Shown here piece after piece: positions 11,765 through 24,149 of a stretch of 64,000 nt of DNA. The number at the start of each line of letters is the position of its first letter. Position 1 is the stretch's first letter. The stretch is from Ipomoea triloba. Taxonomy: Eukaryota > Streptophyta > Magnoliopsida > Solanales > Convolvulaceae. The position numbers and the translations under genes were made by a program. The notes under the pieces are model-generated. The model ran no database searches. It saw only the letters and a program-made list of their open reading frames with translations, and was not told where the DNA came from. Where the stretch lies: NCBI RefSeq assembly GCF_003576645.1, contig NC_044917.1:22388977-22452976 (forward strand), written 5' to 3'.

Positions 11765-12105
11765 TTAAATTAATTAATATAAAAATTTTGAATGGTAAAA
11801 ACCTTTTAAGCCAGAACTATTAGGGAAGTAACAAAGCATTGAATAATTTAGTGCAAAGAAAACGAATTCTTCAAAATTCAAGATAATGGCAAGTACTAGT
11901 ACGAGTTGCATCATATAAGATTATTAAAGTGATTTTAATCATTATATTCATTGTGAAAACTGAAAAATAAAGAAATTCAATAAGCTAGCAAAACAATGGA
12001 GCTTTTTTGACGTTGATCTCTGTTGACCAACTTTATTAATTTTGACTTTTTAATAAACAGTAATAAAAGAGTAGTTTTTGGGTGAGGTTTATGGTTAGAT
12101 GTAAG
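11765..12105. other. AT-rich spacer left of the Athila-like LTR
   Basis: No gene or repeat was recognised. Confidence 0.35.
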
Positions 12106-14593
12106 TGATAAAAACGAAGAGTCGAGACTCCCTAAGTGTCGGTCTCGAATGAGGTAATGCGGAAGATTGCTTAGCTTCGATTCAAGTAAATGCGTAATGG
12201 AACATGCGAGGTTGTTGAAGAGTGTGTAGTGGCATTTGTAATTGGAGAGTGTGTGATCAAGTCAAGTAAACCAAATTGAAGTAACAAAATAATACTCCGT
12301 AGTAAACAAGGGAATGAATTTGTGTTAGTTATGTTGCCTCACGGTGTGTCTTAAACAATGGAATAGTGATTCAATCATGTTGGTTATTCAAGAGTGTGAT
12401 CTCATAATCCTCTTCCACATTTGTGTACTAAGGCTTCTTAGGCTTAGGAGTACCTTTTAGTAACCACAAGCCCAAAGAAACATTTTATCGAACACCTAAG
12501 CTTCACACCTTCCTACTATTTCGAATCATGGAGTTCCATAGGATCTAAGATTGCAAAAGCTATTTCTCAACTCAAATCAACAATCATGATAGAATCAAGA
12601 TCTCAAACTCCTAAGAGATTGGCCAAATCCACTTAGGGTCAAATCAATTCAACAATCAAAGACAAGAATAGATCTCCAACACATCATGAGTCAAATTCCA
12701 CAATTAGAAATGAGAAAGCACACTAGGCAAGCATAACTCCACACAATTCAATCCCTAGAAAGAACTAGCCACACATATTCATAGATTCAAAATCATAAAA
12801 CCTAATTCAATGTAGAAGAATATAAATTGCAATAAGAATTGAAATTGAAATGAGATTAAAGATAGAATTCACCTAAGAAATATGAATTACAAGCTTCAAT
12901 CCAATTTTGATCTTCAATCCTTCAACCAAATTAGAACTCTACGTGTTTCTCTCTCTAAATTGCTCTCTACTTGGAAAATGTAAACCTAAAATGTAAAAAC
13001 TCTAAAAATGATCTAACCTCCTGAAAAGTTCCTAACTAGCTTCCTTAAATAGCCTTCCCAAAATTGCCCTCTTTAATTTTCCTCCGTATGTCACGTCTAT
13101 GTGCAGATCCACGCGTGGAGTGGTGCGCGGACACGCACTGGAAATGTTCCATGTTGGCTCCACGCGTGGATGTGATCTACTATTTTGTACAATAATTCAC
13201 CCCTTATTTTAGTTGTTTTGATGCTTATTTTCTTTATCCTAGTGAAATTGAGAATTGTTTGTGTGTTATATTGTCTCAAGGGTTGAATTATCCACAAGGA
13301 GCAGCAAAGGAAGAATTCTGGAACATTTTGGACAAGTTTTGGAAGAAAGGGAAATTACCTAAGGAATGAAAAAGGAAACAAGGATAAGAATTGGAAGTTG
13401 CCTCATGCGCCCAAGGCCCATCTATCTCCTATATATTCTACATATTCTCTACAATTTAAGGAGTTCCCAACCCTAGTTAGTTTTAGTTTATTTTTCCCCT
13501 TCTCTTTATATTTCCCTAGCATAGTTTAGATTAATTTTATATTAGATTATTTAATTTCAAGCTTGGAATCACAGATTGAAGCTGGATTTGTTCTTCATTA
13601 TCAGTTAAAGTTTTCTCTTCCCTTTATATTTCTTGCAATGTTTATGGTTATTTATTATTGTTTTGCCTTTTTTACTTTTATGATGCATGAGTAGTTAGCT
13701 CTTGGGTTTGGATTAGGGTTCTATTGCTATTCTTGATGCTAGGTTTATGATTATTGCATAAAGGGGATAATTTATTAACTTAGGGTTTTTATATTTGAAT
13801 TGGATTATAAATTCCTCTTATTGATACTTGATGCACAGCTTTTATTGATTTGCTTTGGAGAGAATTTCATCGTAACGAAAGTTGGGTGAAAGACTCAGCC
13901 TAACCAATTTCAACCCAATTTTTCCTACTATGAGAATAGGGGTAATTTGGGGGCTTATAATGCTTTTGTATTTTAAGGTTAAGATTGATGCATCACGAAA
14001 GTGGGGCAATCCTAGCCCAATTCTAGTTTATTGATTACGAAAGTAGCTGAACTGAATTATTGAGTGCATTGCCATTAAATCTCTTGGTTAATTATTTTTC
14101 CCCTAATTCTAAGTTTGTTAGAACATCAAGATTGCAATATCCCTAATCTGACCCATTCTTTTATCATATAGTTTATTCCTTATTTAATTTGCATTCCTTT
14201 TATTTTTCATACTTCATCATTTACTTGGATTTTAGCGAATTCCAACACTTTAGTGCCTAGAATTTTACAATTCATATAAGTACGTGCCAATAGTCCCAAT
14301 CCTCAGCGGAATGACATTTACACCATTTTTTACTATCACTATTTTACTCATCAGATGCACTTCTCCGGTCGTCCCGGGACTTCTTCTATGCTCCAAATGC
14401 TCGTTATGTCTTCATGCCTTGCCGAGTGGCTCCCGAGATCTATAAAACATCCTGAAACACACAAGAGATAGTTTTAAACGTGGTCTACACATTAGAGCAT
14501 AAAATACCATAGGTTAGTCACAAAAGGACATTAAATTGCTATCAATTCACCCCGATATAGACCTTATTCTATAGTTATCTTGGGAGCTTATCA
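12106..14593 (-). repeat. LTR (copy A) of an Athila-like element, split by a solo LTR
   Basis: On the minus strand the LTR starts TGATAAGCTCCC at 14593 and ends TTTTTATCA at 12106, so its ends mirror each other (TGATAA / TTATCA). Two blocks, 12885-13172 and 14354-14599, match a continuous copy at 17942-18468. The 1181 bases between them are a separate insertion. Without that insert the LTR is about 1300 bases. No matching host duplication was found (gtaag on the left, agtaa beyond copy B). Confidence 0.7.
13173..14353 (+). mobile_element. Solo LTR of a gypsy element nested in LTR copy A
   Basis: The insert begins TGATCTACTATTTTG and ends TTTTACTCATCA (TG...CA) and is flanked by gatg at 13169-13172 and 14354-14357. 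The intact copy at 17942-18468 shows the empty site. A TATA-like box (cctatatattctac, near 13430) and the start 'aataattcaccccttatttt' resemble LTRs of Tat/Athila-type gypsy elements. No coding sequence lies inside, so it is a solo LTR left by recombination. Confidence 0.8.
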
Positions 14594-14599
14594 AGTTTC

Positions 14600-16590
14600 C
14601 ACACTTTAAACCTTGTTTGGCCTCAAGCAAGACAATTCAACTTTAAGCACATAAGTTCCCCAAGATAACTATGCTTACTCAGTTTGAACTTTCGGTCAAT
14701 AAAAAATAAATGCGAGGGCTACTGGAGATGGGGAAATCCTTCATGCTATCTACAAAGAATGTTGGCTAGATGTCATACAACTCAAGAAATATTTCCGGGA
14801 AGAAAAAACCCTTCATAGGTAGACATTTAAGCAACGGGAACACACTTCTCGCATCATATTCACCTCTCATTTAACTAGGGCCTTCAAGCTGATCCCACTA
14901 GTGGGAACGGTGTACACTCATTAATCAACTCTTCCATCCAAACACCAAAGCCCAACAAGTAAGATAAGTGGGGGAGGGGGCATGGACCACTCACCGCCAA
15001 TGGTTTGGGGCGGTCCCTACCTCTTTCTTCTCACTTCTTAGGGTAACATCATTGGGCACCCGACTTCACATGGATCTCCATGCTTTTTCAAAAAGTCGGT
15101 GCAATGGGTACCCGAACCCTAGCAAAGCGGCTTACCTCCTCTCTTGTTTTCTCATCTCCTAGGATCATTTTGCGTGGACAACCGACTTCACGTAGAGCTC
15201 TACGCTTTTTTGAAGGTCAGTGCAATGATTGTCCAAATCCCAGCGAGATGGCTTTCCTCGGTTCTTACCTCTAGGAGTGGCCTTTTGTCTTTTATATTTT
15301 TCTTCATACGTCCCCTCATGCCTTTTTTCTTAGGATTTTAGGGATTTTTCACTTTAATACTCACCAATAGGCTTACCTTTTGCCCTATGCCCTACCAAGG
15401 TTAGTTCAATTTCGGGCTTCGCTTACAATATCTTTCTAAAACTAAGAAGTGCACACTCCCACTTCGAGAGATCCTTGACTAAGGTCCTATTTAAATAAGA
15501 GGTGAACATCATGCAAACAAGCAAGAATGTAAACCTATTCGGTTCTAAACACTCTCATGGGTGCAAAAATGTAACTTCCCAAAGATATTTCAAAAATAAA
15601 AATTTAATTGGCATCTAGTCAAAACTCTCCATAGATAGCACCAACAATGACTCACTCTCCAAATGGCAAACACACCCATATATCATGACTACAAGACCAA
15701 ATTAAGCAATCAAGCATTTTAAGCACAAAGTGCGTCCTTTTTACACTTTAAACCAAACATCGTCCTCGATGTTGCTTTGATGACTTTGTGGACTAAAGGA
15801 GCATGGGTCTAATCAAGCAAATAAAAACAACCCCCTTTCCACACTTTGGAATTGACTATGGGGTATGGGGTATACTAAATTGATCCTTTGTGACACAATT
15901 AACATGGCAAGCTCATCATTTGAGTAAAAGAAATATGCAAAGCTATACAAACATTTTCCACACTTTGAAATTGAAAACGGGGTATAAAATAGAAAAGGGA
16001 TAAGAAGCTAAACCAAGTATGCATCCCTTTTTCCACACTTTAGCTTCCAACATCGGGTGGCCTCCGTTATCAAAGCTACATGAACAATGGTTAGCATGGG
16101 AAATATCAAAGTTCAATTTGGAAAGCTATCCAATTATTCCTACTCCCTTTTTCTTTTCTTTTCAACCATATCTCTCTTTTTTCTTTTTGAATAAAGCTTG
16201 GGGTGCCTCCCAAGAACGCCACGTTTAACGTCTTTAGCCTGACTCAAATGCAATAAAGAAAATAACATCAAGCTAAAGAAAAACACTAAACATATACTAG
16301 AGTAATAAAAACTAAAGAAATAACAACTGCAAAGCATTAAAGAGTATCTAAACATCAAGACAAATATAAAATGTGCATCAAAGTAAAGCAAGTAAACTAA
16401 AAGGAAATAAAAGCATAAAAAGTAAAGGAATAAAAGGCGGAACCCTGCGCATGGGGAACCTAATGTTTTGGTGGGATATCATCAAACACATCACTAATCA
16501 ATGTTTTTGTTTCACTTTCTCTTTCTTTTTCTTTCTTCTTTTTTTTTTTTTTTTTTTTNTTTTTTTTTTTTTTTTTTTTCTGCTGGATTG
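14600..16590 (-). other. Non-coding internal region of the Athila-like element
   Basis: No coding frame is convincing. On the minus strand the block at about 16200-16250 reads as AAGACGTTAAACGTGG then GGGAGGCACCCC, a sequence typically found after gag in Athila-type elements. Repeated phrases such as 'ccacactttaaacc', 'ccacactttggaattg' and 'ccacactttgaaattg' lie in 14600-16050. A poly-T tract with one N is at 16537-16579. Confidence 0.5.
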
Positions 16591-16599
16591 GTGGTCTCA

Positions 16600-17891
16600 T
16601 CATTACTGATCGCCGAAGGAAGGGGGACGGAACTGGGTGGCCAACTGAGCTTGAAGCTCCTCGATCATCCTGGCATTGTGCTTCACTGCCATCCGCGTTC
16701 GGAGAATCGCCTCGTCTTGCCTATCATGGCAAACATATAGAGATGCCATCTGCTCCTCATGTCTCGCACTGTGAGCTCGAAGATATGCCATCTGCTCCTC
16801 GTGTAGCTGCATATGAAAAGCTTGGGTGGACTCCCAATCCATCATGGATGGTCCACCCCCTGCGTGCTCGGCCCACCTTGCTCCTGTTGCACATTTGGCT
16901 CTCCTTCTTCCTCCTCCTCACTATCAGTACTGTCAGCATCTCCCACAGCAGGTGCATTGTCACCTCCTAACTTAATCTTCATGGTTGTAAAATCTCAGAC
17001 TGTGAACGCCTTTATTTCGACCTCAACCTTCTCCCTATCTAAATCATTGTCGATTCCTAAGTCTCGACACAATTCGGTCACCAAAGGTCCGAGGAACACT
17101 GCCTGTACATTCTGCTTGTTTTGAGAGCAAAGCCATTTCCTCACTTGTGGCCCCATATTCACACTCACCCTATTTTCCATGCACCACATATAGAAAAGGT
17201 CCTGGCGATAAACTTTGTTGAGATTTGTCTTCTGACCCGAGAGGTTGACTACCAAGGCCAGCCGAACAGCCTTGAGGTGATTGCTTGTTATTTGCCTGGC
17301 CTTCAAATTGCTAGAATCGTACTTCTTCCCGTTTGTGATTCGGCCCCAATAAGTTGTGGCCTCTCTATCAGTATCAAAGTCTGTTTTGAGTCCATCGAAG
17401 TACAACATGCTTATCTCCTCTCGATCATGGAATCCAAGAATGATAGCCAGCTCATTGACCGAATGGTGGTACTTTTTACCAAAGAGTGTGAACTTGATTG
17501 ACTTTCTTGCATTGTTGGGTTCTCTTCGGATCTCCAGTGTTGCAATAAAGTCATACGTCACGAGGGAATAGGTTGGTCCCCTCCACTCAAAAACTTTTCC
17601 CAACTGAGGATGTTCAAGCAGGCGGCTCACGGCGCCTTCACAATCAAATTCTCTTAGGATGCTCAGATCGAGATATTTCCCTCCCATCAAATTTTTCCCT
17701 CAGTACACATCCACCAAGGCAAGTTCCGTCGGAGTCATGTTCCGTAGAACTCTTGTGCCTCGTGCATTTGGATCAACTGAGTGAGGGATTTGAAGTGGTT
17801 GCATTTGTGGGGGTTGAACTCGTGTTCTCGCCCTACTCGTTCCTGCTTCCTCGTACCTTTGCTTCTTTGCAATTCCTTTGCTTCGTCCCAT
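16600..17891 (-). pseudogene. ATHILA ORF-1-like protein, broken
   Basis: This is the large plant-retrotransposon protein of the ATHILA ORF-1 family; its role is not settled. It starts at the ATG at 17889-17891 (MGRSKGIAKKQRYEEAG), with a basic N-terminus. An in-frame TGA at 17700-17702 is followed in the same frame by GGKYLDLSILREFDCEGAVS, the typical core (TYSLVTYDFIATLEI, FTLFGKKYHHSVNELAIILGF), to a second TGA at 16995-16997. An acidic stretch follows, and then a frameshift at a G run near 16855 leads to a helical, coiled-coil-like end (HEEQMAYLRAH) to about 16603. It lies right beside truncated LTR copy B, without room for gag-pol, so the element is deleted or non-autonomous. Confidence 0.7.
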
Positions 17892-17941
17892 CCTATAATG
17901 TTTTGCAATCAACAAAATTCTATAAAAGCAAAATTCTATAA

Positions 17942-18465
17942 AATTACAAGCTTCAATCCAACTTTGATCTTCAATCCTTCAACCAAATTAGAACTCTACG
18001 TGTTTCTCTCTCTAAATTGCTCTCTACTTAGAAAATGTAAACCTAAAATGTAAAAACTCTAAAAATGATCCAACCTCCTGAAAAGTTCCTAACTAGCTTC
18101 CTTAAATAGCCTTCCCAAAATTGCCCTCTTTAATTTTCCTCTGTATGTCACGTCCATGTGCACATCCACGCGTGGAGTGGTGCGCGGACACGCACTAGAA
18201 ATGTTCCATGTTGGCTCCACACGTGGATGCACTTCTCCGGCTGTCCCAGGACTTCTTCTTTGCTCCAAATGCTCGTTATCTCCTCATGCCTTGCCAAGTG
18301 GCTCCCGGGACCTATAAAACATCCTAAAACACACAATAGATAGCTTTGCACGTGGTCTACACATTAGAGCATAAAATATCATAGGTTAGTCACTAAAGGA
18401 CACTAAATTGCTATCAATTCACCCCGATATAGACCTTATTCTATAATTATCTTGGGAGCTTATCA
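17942..18465 (-). repeat. LTR (copy B) of the Athila-like element, truncated
   Basis: It matches copy A closely (12885-13172 plus 14354-14593) with scattered base changes. On the minus strand it begins TGATAAGCTCCC at 18465 and stops at 17942, missing the last ~780 bases of the LTR seen in copy A, which removes the primer binding site region as well. Confidence 0.75.
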
Positions 18466-18493
18466 AGTAACTGTAGTTTTCAAAAAATAAAAA

Positions 18494-19266
18494 GGGAAAA
18501 TGGCACTTTTTCCCCCTATGTTATATGCTTATAACACTTTTCCCACCTGTGTTATTAAAGTGGCAGTTTTCCCCCCTCAGTTATTTTAAAAGTGGTAGTT
18601 TTCTCCCTTGTAATGTTAAATTGACGTTTTTGTCCTTAAAATAACTATTTCATTTATTTTTATTCTCCAATCAATTGTTACTAATATGTATGGAAGATCA
18701 CGGTTCGATACGAACCTAATCGAACATTGTAGCAATTGAACTTAAATAGTATAGACGGTTACGGTTACGATTTAGAACCGAAAAAATAAAATAAAATAAT
18801 TGTTAAATTTAGACTATTTTTAAATAAGAAATAAAATTATAAAAATAAATACGTAGTAAATAAATACATAAGTTTTGATTGGCGGTTTAAAATCGAAATT
18901 GGAACCGAACCGTACCGATTTATCAAAATAAGTGTTTGATTATTTTCACTATATATGACTGTGGTTAAGTTCCGGTTCACGGTTCAACAATTATTTAATT
19001 TTAAATTTTTCGGTTCTAAATCGTAACCAAAACCGTCTATACCATTTCGATATGATTGCTACAGTGTTTGGTTCGGTTCGAACCGAATCATGATCATCCA
19101 TACACATAAATAATAATTTGTTGGAGAAGAAAAATAAATGAAATAATTATTTTAAAGGGTAACAATGACAATTTAACATTTCAGGGGGGAAAAGTGTCAC
19201 TTTAATAACACAAGGGGGAAAAGTACTATATGCACATAACATAGGGGGAAAAAGTGCCATTTTCCC
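18494..19266. mobile_element. Giant foldback (long-TIR) element, nearly a full palindrome
   Basis: Both ends read GGGAAAATGGCACTTTTTCC inward, and the arms stay paired for about 330 bases each, including inner blocks built on ACGGTTTTGG / GGTTCGAACC. Flanks are aaataaaaa and aaaaaaaaa (8 of 9 equal), in line with a MULE-type duplication in A-rich DNA. No coding capacity. Confidence 0.75.
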
Positions 19267-19293
19267 AAAAAAAAAATAGTAACTGTATTATTC

Positions 19294-19390
19294 AAATTCT
19301 AGTGGGTCTTTAACTCTTTGTGTTTCAATAGTTTGGGAAAGTATGTATGAACAAATACTACATGCATTGTAACAGAGTCAATAGCACTCA
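19294..19390 (+). mobile_element. 5'-truncated SINE, family 1, with long target duplication
   Basis: The body (TTTAACTCTTTGTGTTTC ... GTAACAGAGTCAATAGCACTC) matches the copies at 10078, 35580 and 50657. It is flanked by a perfect 23-base direct repeat at 19271-19293 and 19391-19413, the mark of target-primed reverse transcription. Confidence 0.85.
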
Positions 19391-19515
19391 AAAAAATAGT
19401 AACTGTATTATTCTTTATTAATATCAGTTAGTTATGATCTTACTCTTATGTTGCCTTTCACCTATATAAAGGCAACTAGACAAGTCACAAGAGTGGTATA
19501 CTTAATGTCATTCAT

Positions 19516-20210
19516 CAGAAACAAAACCAGATTATTGATCTTCACAATGAATTGTCAGTCATGAAAGCTGAACAAACTGCAATCCTCACTAAAGTAAACA
19601 AGATTGATTGCAATGTGGAGCTTCTCATTGATTATGCCAAAAAGGGAATAGAGAGCAGTCATTTGGCTCTAAGTCCCTCATTTGCACCCACAGGAAGCTC
19701 AACATGAAGAGGTAGAGGTAGAGAAAAATCCAGTGGTAGTGATTTTGTTCAATTTGCAGGTACTACATATCCAAAATTTGGTGCTATTGACTACTTCAGA
19801 GAAGAAAGGCCGAAGTACGCTTTGAATGATGCATCTCCTATAATCAAGAAGCAGCCCTAGAAGGATCAAGTTGGCTGCGTAGCATATCAAAATAGGAGAC
19901 TGGAAGATGAATTGAAAAAGGGTCCTGAAGTTCCAAGAAAGAAAATGTTTTTTTGTGACTGATGAAGTTTATATGATGCATGAACTAATGGATTATAAAG
20001 GTCATGAAGGTAAACACTTGGATGCATGAAGAAGCTTTACAGAATACATCAAGTGGTTCCGTGAAAGAGTGCTGCCATGAGGATCCATTCAGGAAGCCTA
20101 TAGAAAGGTGACTTTCATGACAAGTATAAGAATGCTAAATTTGAAGGAAATTTCAAAGGCTTAAGGGATCATATCAACAGAATAATTGAAGAAGTCAAAG
20201 GCAAAAGGAA
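19516..20210 (+). pseudogene. Unrecognised broken ORF upstream of a retroelement LTR
   Basis: A coding-like stretch begins near 19516 with a heptad-like segment (ILTKVNKIDCNVELLIDYAK) and goes on past in-frame stops (TGA about 19705, TAG about 19858, TGA about 19960) with an RGRGREK basic patch, then seems to shift frame. It ends about 400 bases before the polypurine tract and LTR at 20623, so it is probably the 3'-terminal extra gene of that retroelement. I do not recognise the family. Confidence 0.4.
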
Positions 20211-20320
20211 AAAATGATTTGGGTAATGTAATTTGACTTTGAAAATGCTTTTGTGAAAATATTTCATGTGACTTTTGCTAATGTTTTGAATCAGTTTTTA
20301 TCATATCTGTTTATTGAGTC

Positions 20321-20369
<49 letters not shown>

Positions 20370-20622
20370 TAAAACTATTTTTAGATCTAGCATGTATCAA
20401 TTGCATGCCTGAGAATCTTTCATAATAAAAAGGGTGGAAGAAATTCTTTAATCTCATATCTGCTTTTAGGAAAAATTTTTATATAAAAATAATTCTTCTA
20501 GGCCTTATATTGATGTTAAACTCATTAGAGGCTAGTCAAAATAAAATAAATATTCAAGAATTTTTTTTAAAGACTAAGTCAAATGACTAAGTATAGGTTT
20601 TGGCATCATCAATAAGGAGAAA
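20211..20622. other. 3' untranslated part of a retroelement with ATT microsatellite
   Basis: An (ATT)n run covers 20321-20368. The end, aataaggagaaat just before TGTTAGG at 20623, reads as a polypurine tract. Confidence 0.5.
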
Positions 20623-21505
20623 TTGTTAGGAATAAATTGTAATTAGATTTTGATGAGCCAAAAATGTATATTTAGGATAAAATTTAGTCCCCTATTTGTT
20701 TTATTTTTGTATGAGCTTCTCAAACAAGTCTATGAAAATTTCAAGTAATAGAAGAAGACGGTATGTGAAGAAGAGTCAAGAAGAAAATTAATTTGAAGAC
20801 TATACTCTCAAATGAATTTTTGAAGAGTTTAATCATGGAAAGAAGATATAAATTATGGGAGACAACATTTTGATTTATAGAAGAAAGTCACGCCTCTTTT
20901 GAATTAAAGGAATAAATCATGTTCTTTTTGCTAAGGAAAAAATCATGCCAATTTAGAAGAGGTCACACTTTTAGAAGAAGTCACAATTTTAGAAGAGGAT
21001 GGAAAAGTCACGCCATTTCTAGTTAAGGAACTAGAGGTCACACTTTTGGGGGCTATGATTTACTCTCAAGATCACGGCAATGACAAAAAGTATAAGGGAA
21101 TATTGGAACAAAAAATTTAACAAGAATTTAAGTGGTTTAGATAGAAGAGGAAGATTAGCAAGATAATTGATGCCAAGGTACAAGGTTTAAATCCTCTTAA
21201 TAACATGTTTTTAAGAGATGCTAAAGAGGGGTCACGCTTTTCCTTGAACTAAAAAGGAGTCCTGAAAACATGTCACACTATTTGCCCTAGCTAAGGACGA
21301 GGTTACAATTCTAACTATGTTACAATTCTAAATAGCTAAACTTGGAGGGTTACGGTTTCTTCAAGGGGTCACGCTTGGAGGACTATACGGTTTATACGGT
21401 TTCTTTTGATAATAGCTAAACTTGGAGGGCTACAGGTTCTTCAAGGGGTCACACTTTGATCCAACAATTAGAGTGTGCTTGGATGACCCCTTGATCCAAC
21501 AATTA

Positions 21506-21982
21506 GAGTGTGTTTGGAAAGCAGGAAAATGACTTTTGGACAATGTTTTCTGGAAAATGAGTCATTTTTCAGAAAATAGTTTCATTTTTAGTGTTTGGAT
21601 GTATTCTGGAAAACTGCCATTGTGTGTTTGGTTCATTTTCTGGAAAATGAGTATAATTGTATAATTATATATTTTATTTAAAATATAAAAAAATATAAAA
21701 TAATAATATTTATTTTATAAAATCAAAAAAAAAAAAAAAAGGTTCGCTGAAAACCAGTCCGCCGAAACAGAAGAGAATTGGCCATTTTGGCTGAAATCTC
21801 ACGAAAGTCATTTCTGGAAAATGAATTCCGGATTTCCGGAAGTCATTTTCCGGAAAAATGAGCTCATTTTCCTTAGCCAACGGATATTGTTTTCCGTTGA
21901 CCGCATTTTTCAGGCATTGCCAAACACCAAAAGCCCGAAAAATGATTTTTGGAAATCATTTTCCAGGCTATCAAACACACCC
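21506..21982. mobile_element. PIF/Harbinger-type MITE with TTA duplication
   Basis: The ends are GAGTGTGTTTGG and (right, reverse complement) GGGTGTGTTTGA, followed by matching GGAAAATGA-rich segments. TTA flanks both sides (21503-21505, 21983-21985). Just left of it a 34-base piece including the first bases of the element is duplicated (from about 21456). Confidence 0.7.
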
Positions 21983-22686
21983 TTAAAGACTAAAGCTAAG
22001 GTTTCAAATTATTTGTGAAGTCAGATGAAGAATTCAAGCTACAATTTTAGCTATACTACAAGTTCCAAGGAAGACAACTTGCTAAATCTGGAAAATCTCA
22101 AAAGTAAAAAACACTATCCTAACATCTGAGAAAGTCACAGAAGGAAATTTTCAACACGTCAAGTCACTGCAAATCTGACAAAAGATTCAAATTTGAATTT
22201 GAAATTGTTACCTCCAACAACGGACAATTTCAAAAATGTCATCTATAAATATTAAATAGAGATGAAGACCAAGAGAAGAAACACAAGTCTTTCTATACAC
22301 AAGTGCTATACACGAGAGCAAGCTTAAAAAAATTCTTCTCATATACTTCATCTACTAGAGAGACTCATTACTCACTGATAATATTTGTAGGAGTCTCCAC
22401 GTTGAAAAAGAGAGAAAATTCTTGTTTTTGTAACAAGTAGTTTCCCTACTTGGTGTAGGTAGACGACTGAGTAACAAAGAAGTTTGTGAAAACCCTAGGA
22501 GTGCAAGCTTGGTGCAAAGGCACTCTAAGTTGTGTTTAGTGCTAGCTTAGTGCTCAAGGCACTAAAGGAGAAGTTGTTAGAAGTGCTGAGTGGGGGAATT
22601 AGCACCTGACAATTCACTAATGTAACCTGCAGACTGAAGATAGTGAATTCCTCCTTGGAGTGAAAAGAAAAAAGTGGAGTAGGAAT

Positions 22687-22701
22687 ATTACATCACCTCC
22701 G

Positions 22702-22780
<79 letters not shown>

Positions 22781-23740
22781 NNNNNNNNNNNNNNNNNNNN
22801 NNNNNNNNNNNNNNNNNNNNNNNNNNNNNNNNNNNNNNNNNNNNNNNNNNNNNNNNNNNNNNNNNNNNNNNNNNNNNNNNNNNNNNNNNNNNNNNNNNNN
22901 NNNNNNNNNNNNNNNNNNNNNNNNNNNNNNNNNNNNNNNNNNNNNNNNNNNNNNNNNNNNNNNNNNNNNNNNNNNNNNNNNNNNNNNNNNNNNNNNNNNN
23001 NNNNNNNNNNNNNNNNNNNNNNNNNNNNNNNNNNNNNNNNNNNNNNNNNNNNNNNNNNNNNNNNNNNNNNNNNNNNNNNNNNNNNNNNNNNNNNNNNNNN
23101 NNNNNNNNNNNNNNNNNNNNNNNNNNNNNNNNNNNNNNNNNNNNNNNNNNNNNNNNNNNNNNNNNNNNNNNNNNNNNNNNNNNNNNNNNNNNNNNNNNNN
23201 NNNNNNNNNNNNNNNNNNNNNNNNNNNNNNNNNNNNNNNNNNNNNNNNNNNNNNNNNNNNNNNNNNNNNNNNNNNNNNNNNNNNNNNNNNNNNNNNNNNN
23301 NNNNNNNNNNNNNNNNNNNNNNNNNNNNNNNNNNNNNNNNNNNNNNNNNNNNNNNNNNNNNNNNNNNNNNNNNNNNNNNNNNNNNNNNNNNNNNNNNNNN
23401 NNNNNNNNNNNNNNNNNNNNNNNNNNNNNNNNNNNNNNNNNNNNNNNNNNNNNNNNNNNNNNNNNNNNNNNNNNNNNNNNNNNNNNNNNNNNNNNNNNNN
23501 NNNNNNNNNNNNNNNNNNNNNNNNNNNNNNNNNNNNNNNNNNNNNNNNNNNNNNNNNNNNNNNNNNNNNNNNNNNNNNNNNNNNNNNNNNNNNNNNNNNN
23601 NNNNNNNNNNNNNNNNNNNNNNNNNNNNNNNNNNNNNNNNNNNNNNNNNNNNNNNNNNNNNNNNNNNNNNNNNNNNNNNNNNNNNNNNNNNNNNNNNNNN
23701 NNNNNNNNNNNNNNNNNNNNNNNNNNNNNNNNNNNNNNNN

Positions 23741-23813
<73 letters not shown>
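22687..23813. repeat. (CT)n microsatellite containing a 960-base gap
   Basis: CT dinucleotides run from about 22687 to 22780 and from 23741 to 23813, with N at 22781-23740. The repeat is at least 165 bases, and probably the whole gap is repeat. Confidence 0.9.
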
Positions 23814-23815
<2 letters not shown>

Positions 23816-24149
23816 ATTACTTGCATATATTTATATTTGCATGCTTAAATACTTGCTAACCCAATTACTGAATATTTATCTCTCTAACTCACCTATATGA
23901 TGAGTATTTTGCACTCATCATTCTAACGTATTGCATGTTATAAATCTTTTCATTATTACCCAAATTTGATTATAGAATTTTACGTATAATTATTCCACTG
24001 TGCACTCTACCTTAGATTTTTTCAAGTCAAATTTACTTAGAGTTATTTTGTTACAGTGTTATAAATTTTAATTTGTTTAAAAAGTCTATTCACACCCCAT
24101 CCCCCCTCTAGACTTTTCACCACCCAACCGAGACCAACACAACCAACAA

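Larger units (their letters stand above)
20623..24139 (+). repeat. Probable Ty1/copia LTR, interrupted by a MITE and a gap
   Basis: It starts TGTTAGGAATAAATTG after a polypurine-like tract and ends CGAGACCAACA, the same end as the LTR at 25087-26153 in reverse. The part at 22430-22660 resembles copia U5 sequence. It contains a Tourist-type MITE (21506-21982) and a CT repeat with a 960-base gap, so the true length is unknown. The two ends could belong to different elements. Confidence 0.5.

Noticed and set aside
22660..23859. 399-codon open frame across the gap
   Set aside because: Almost all of it is N or CT repeat; there is no real coding sequence.
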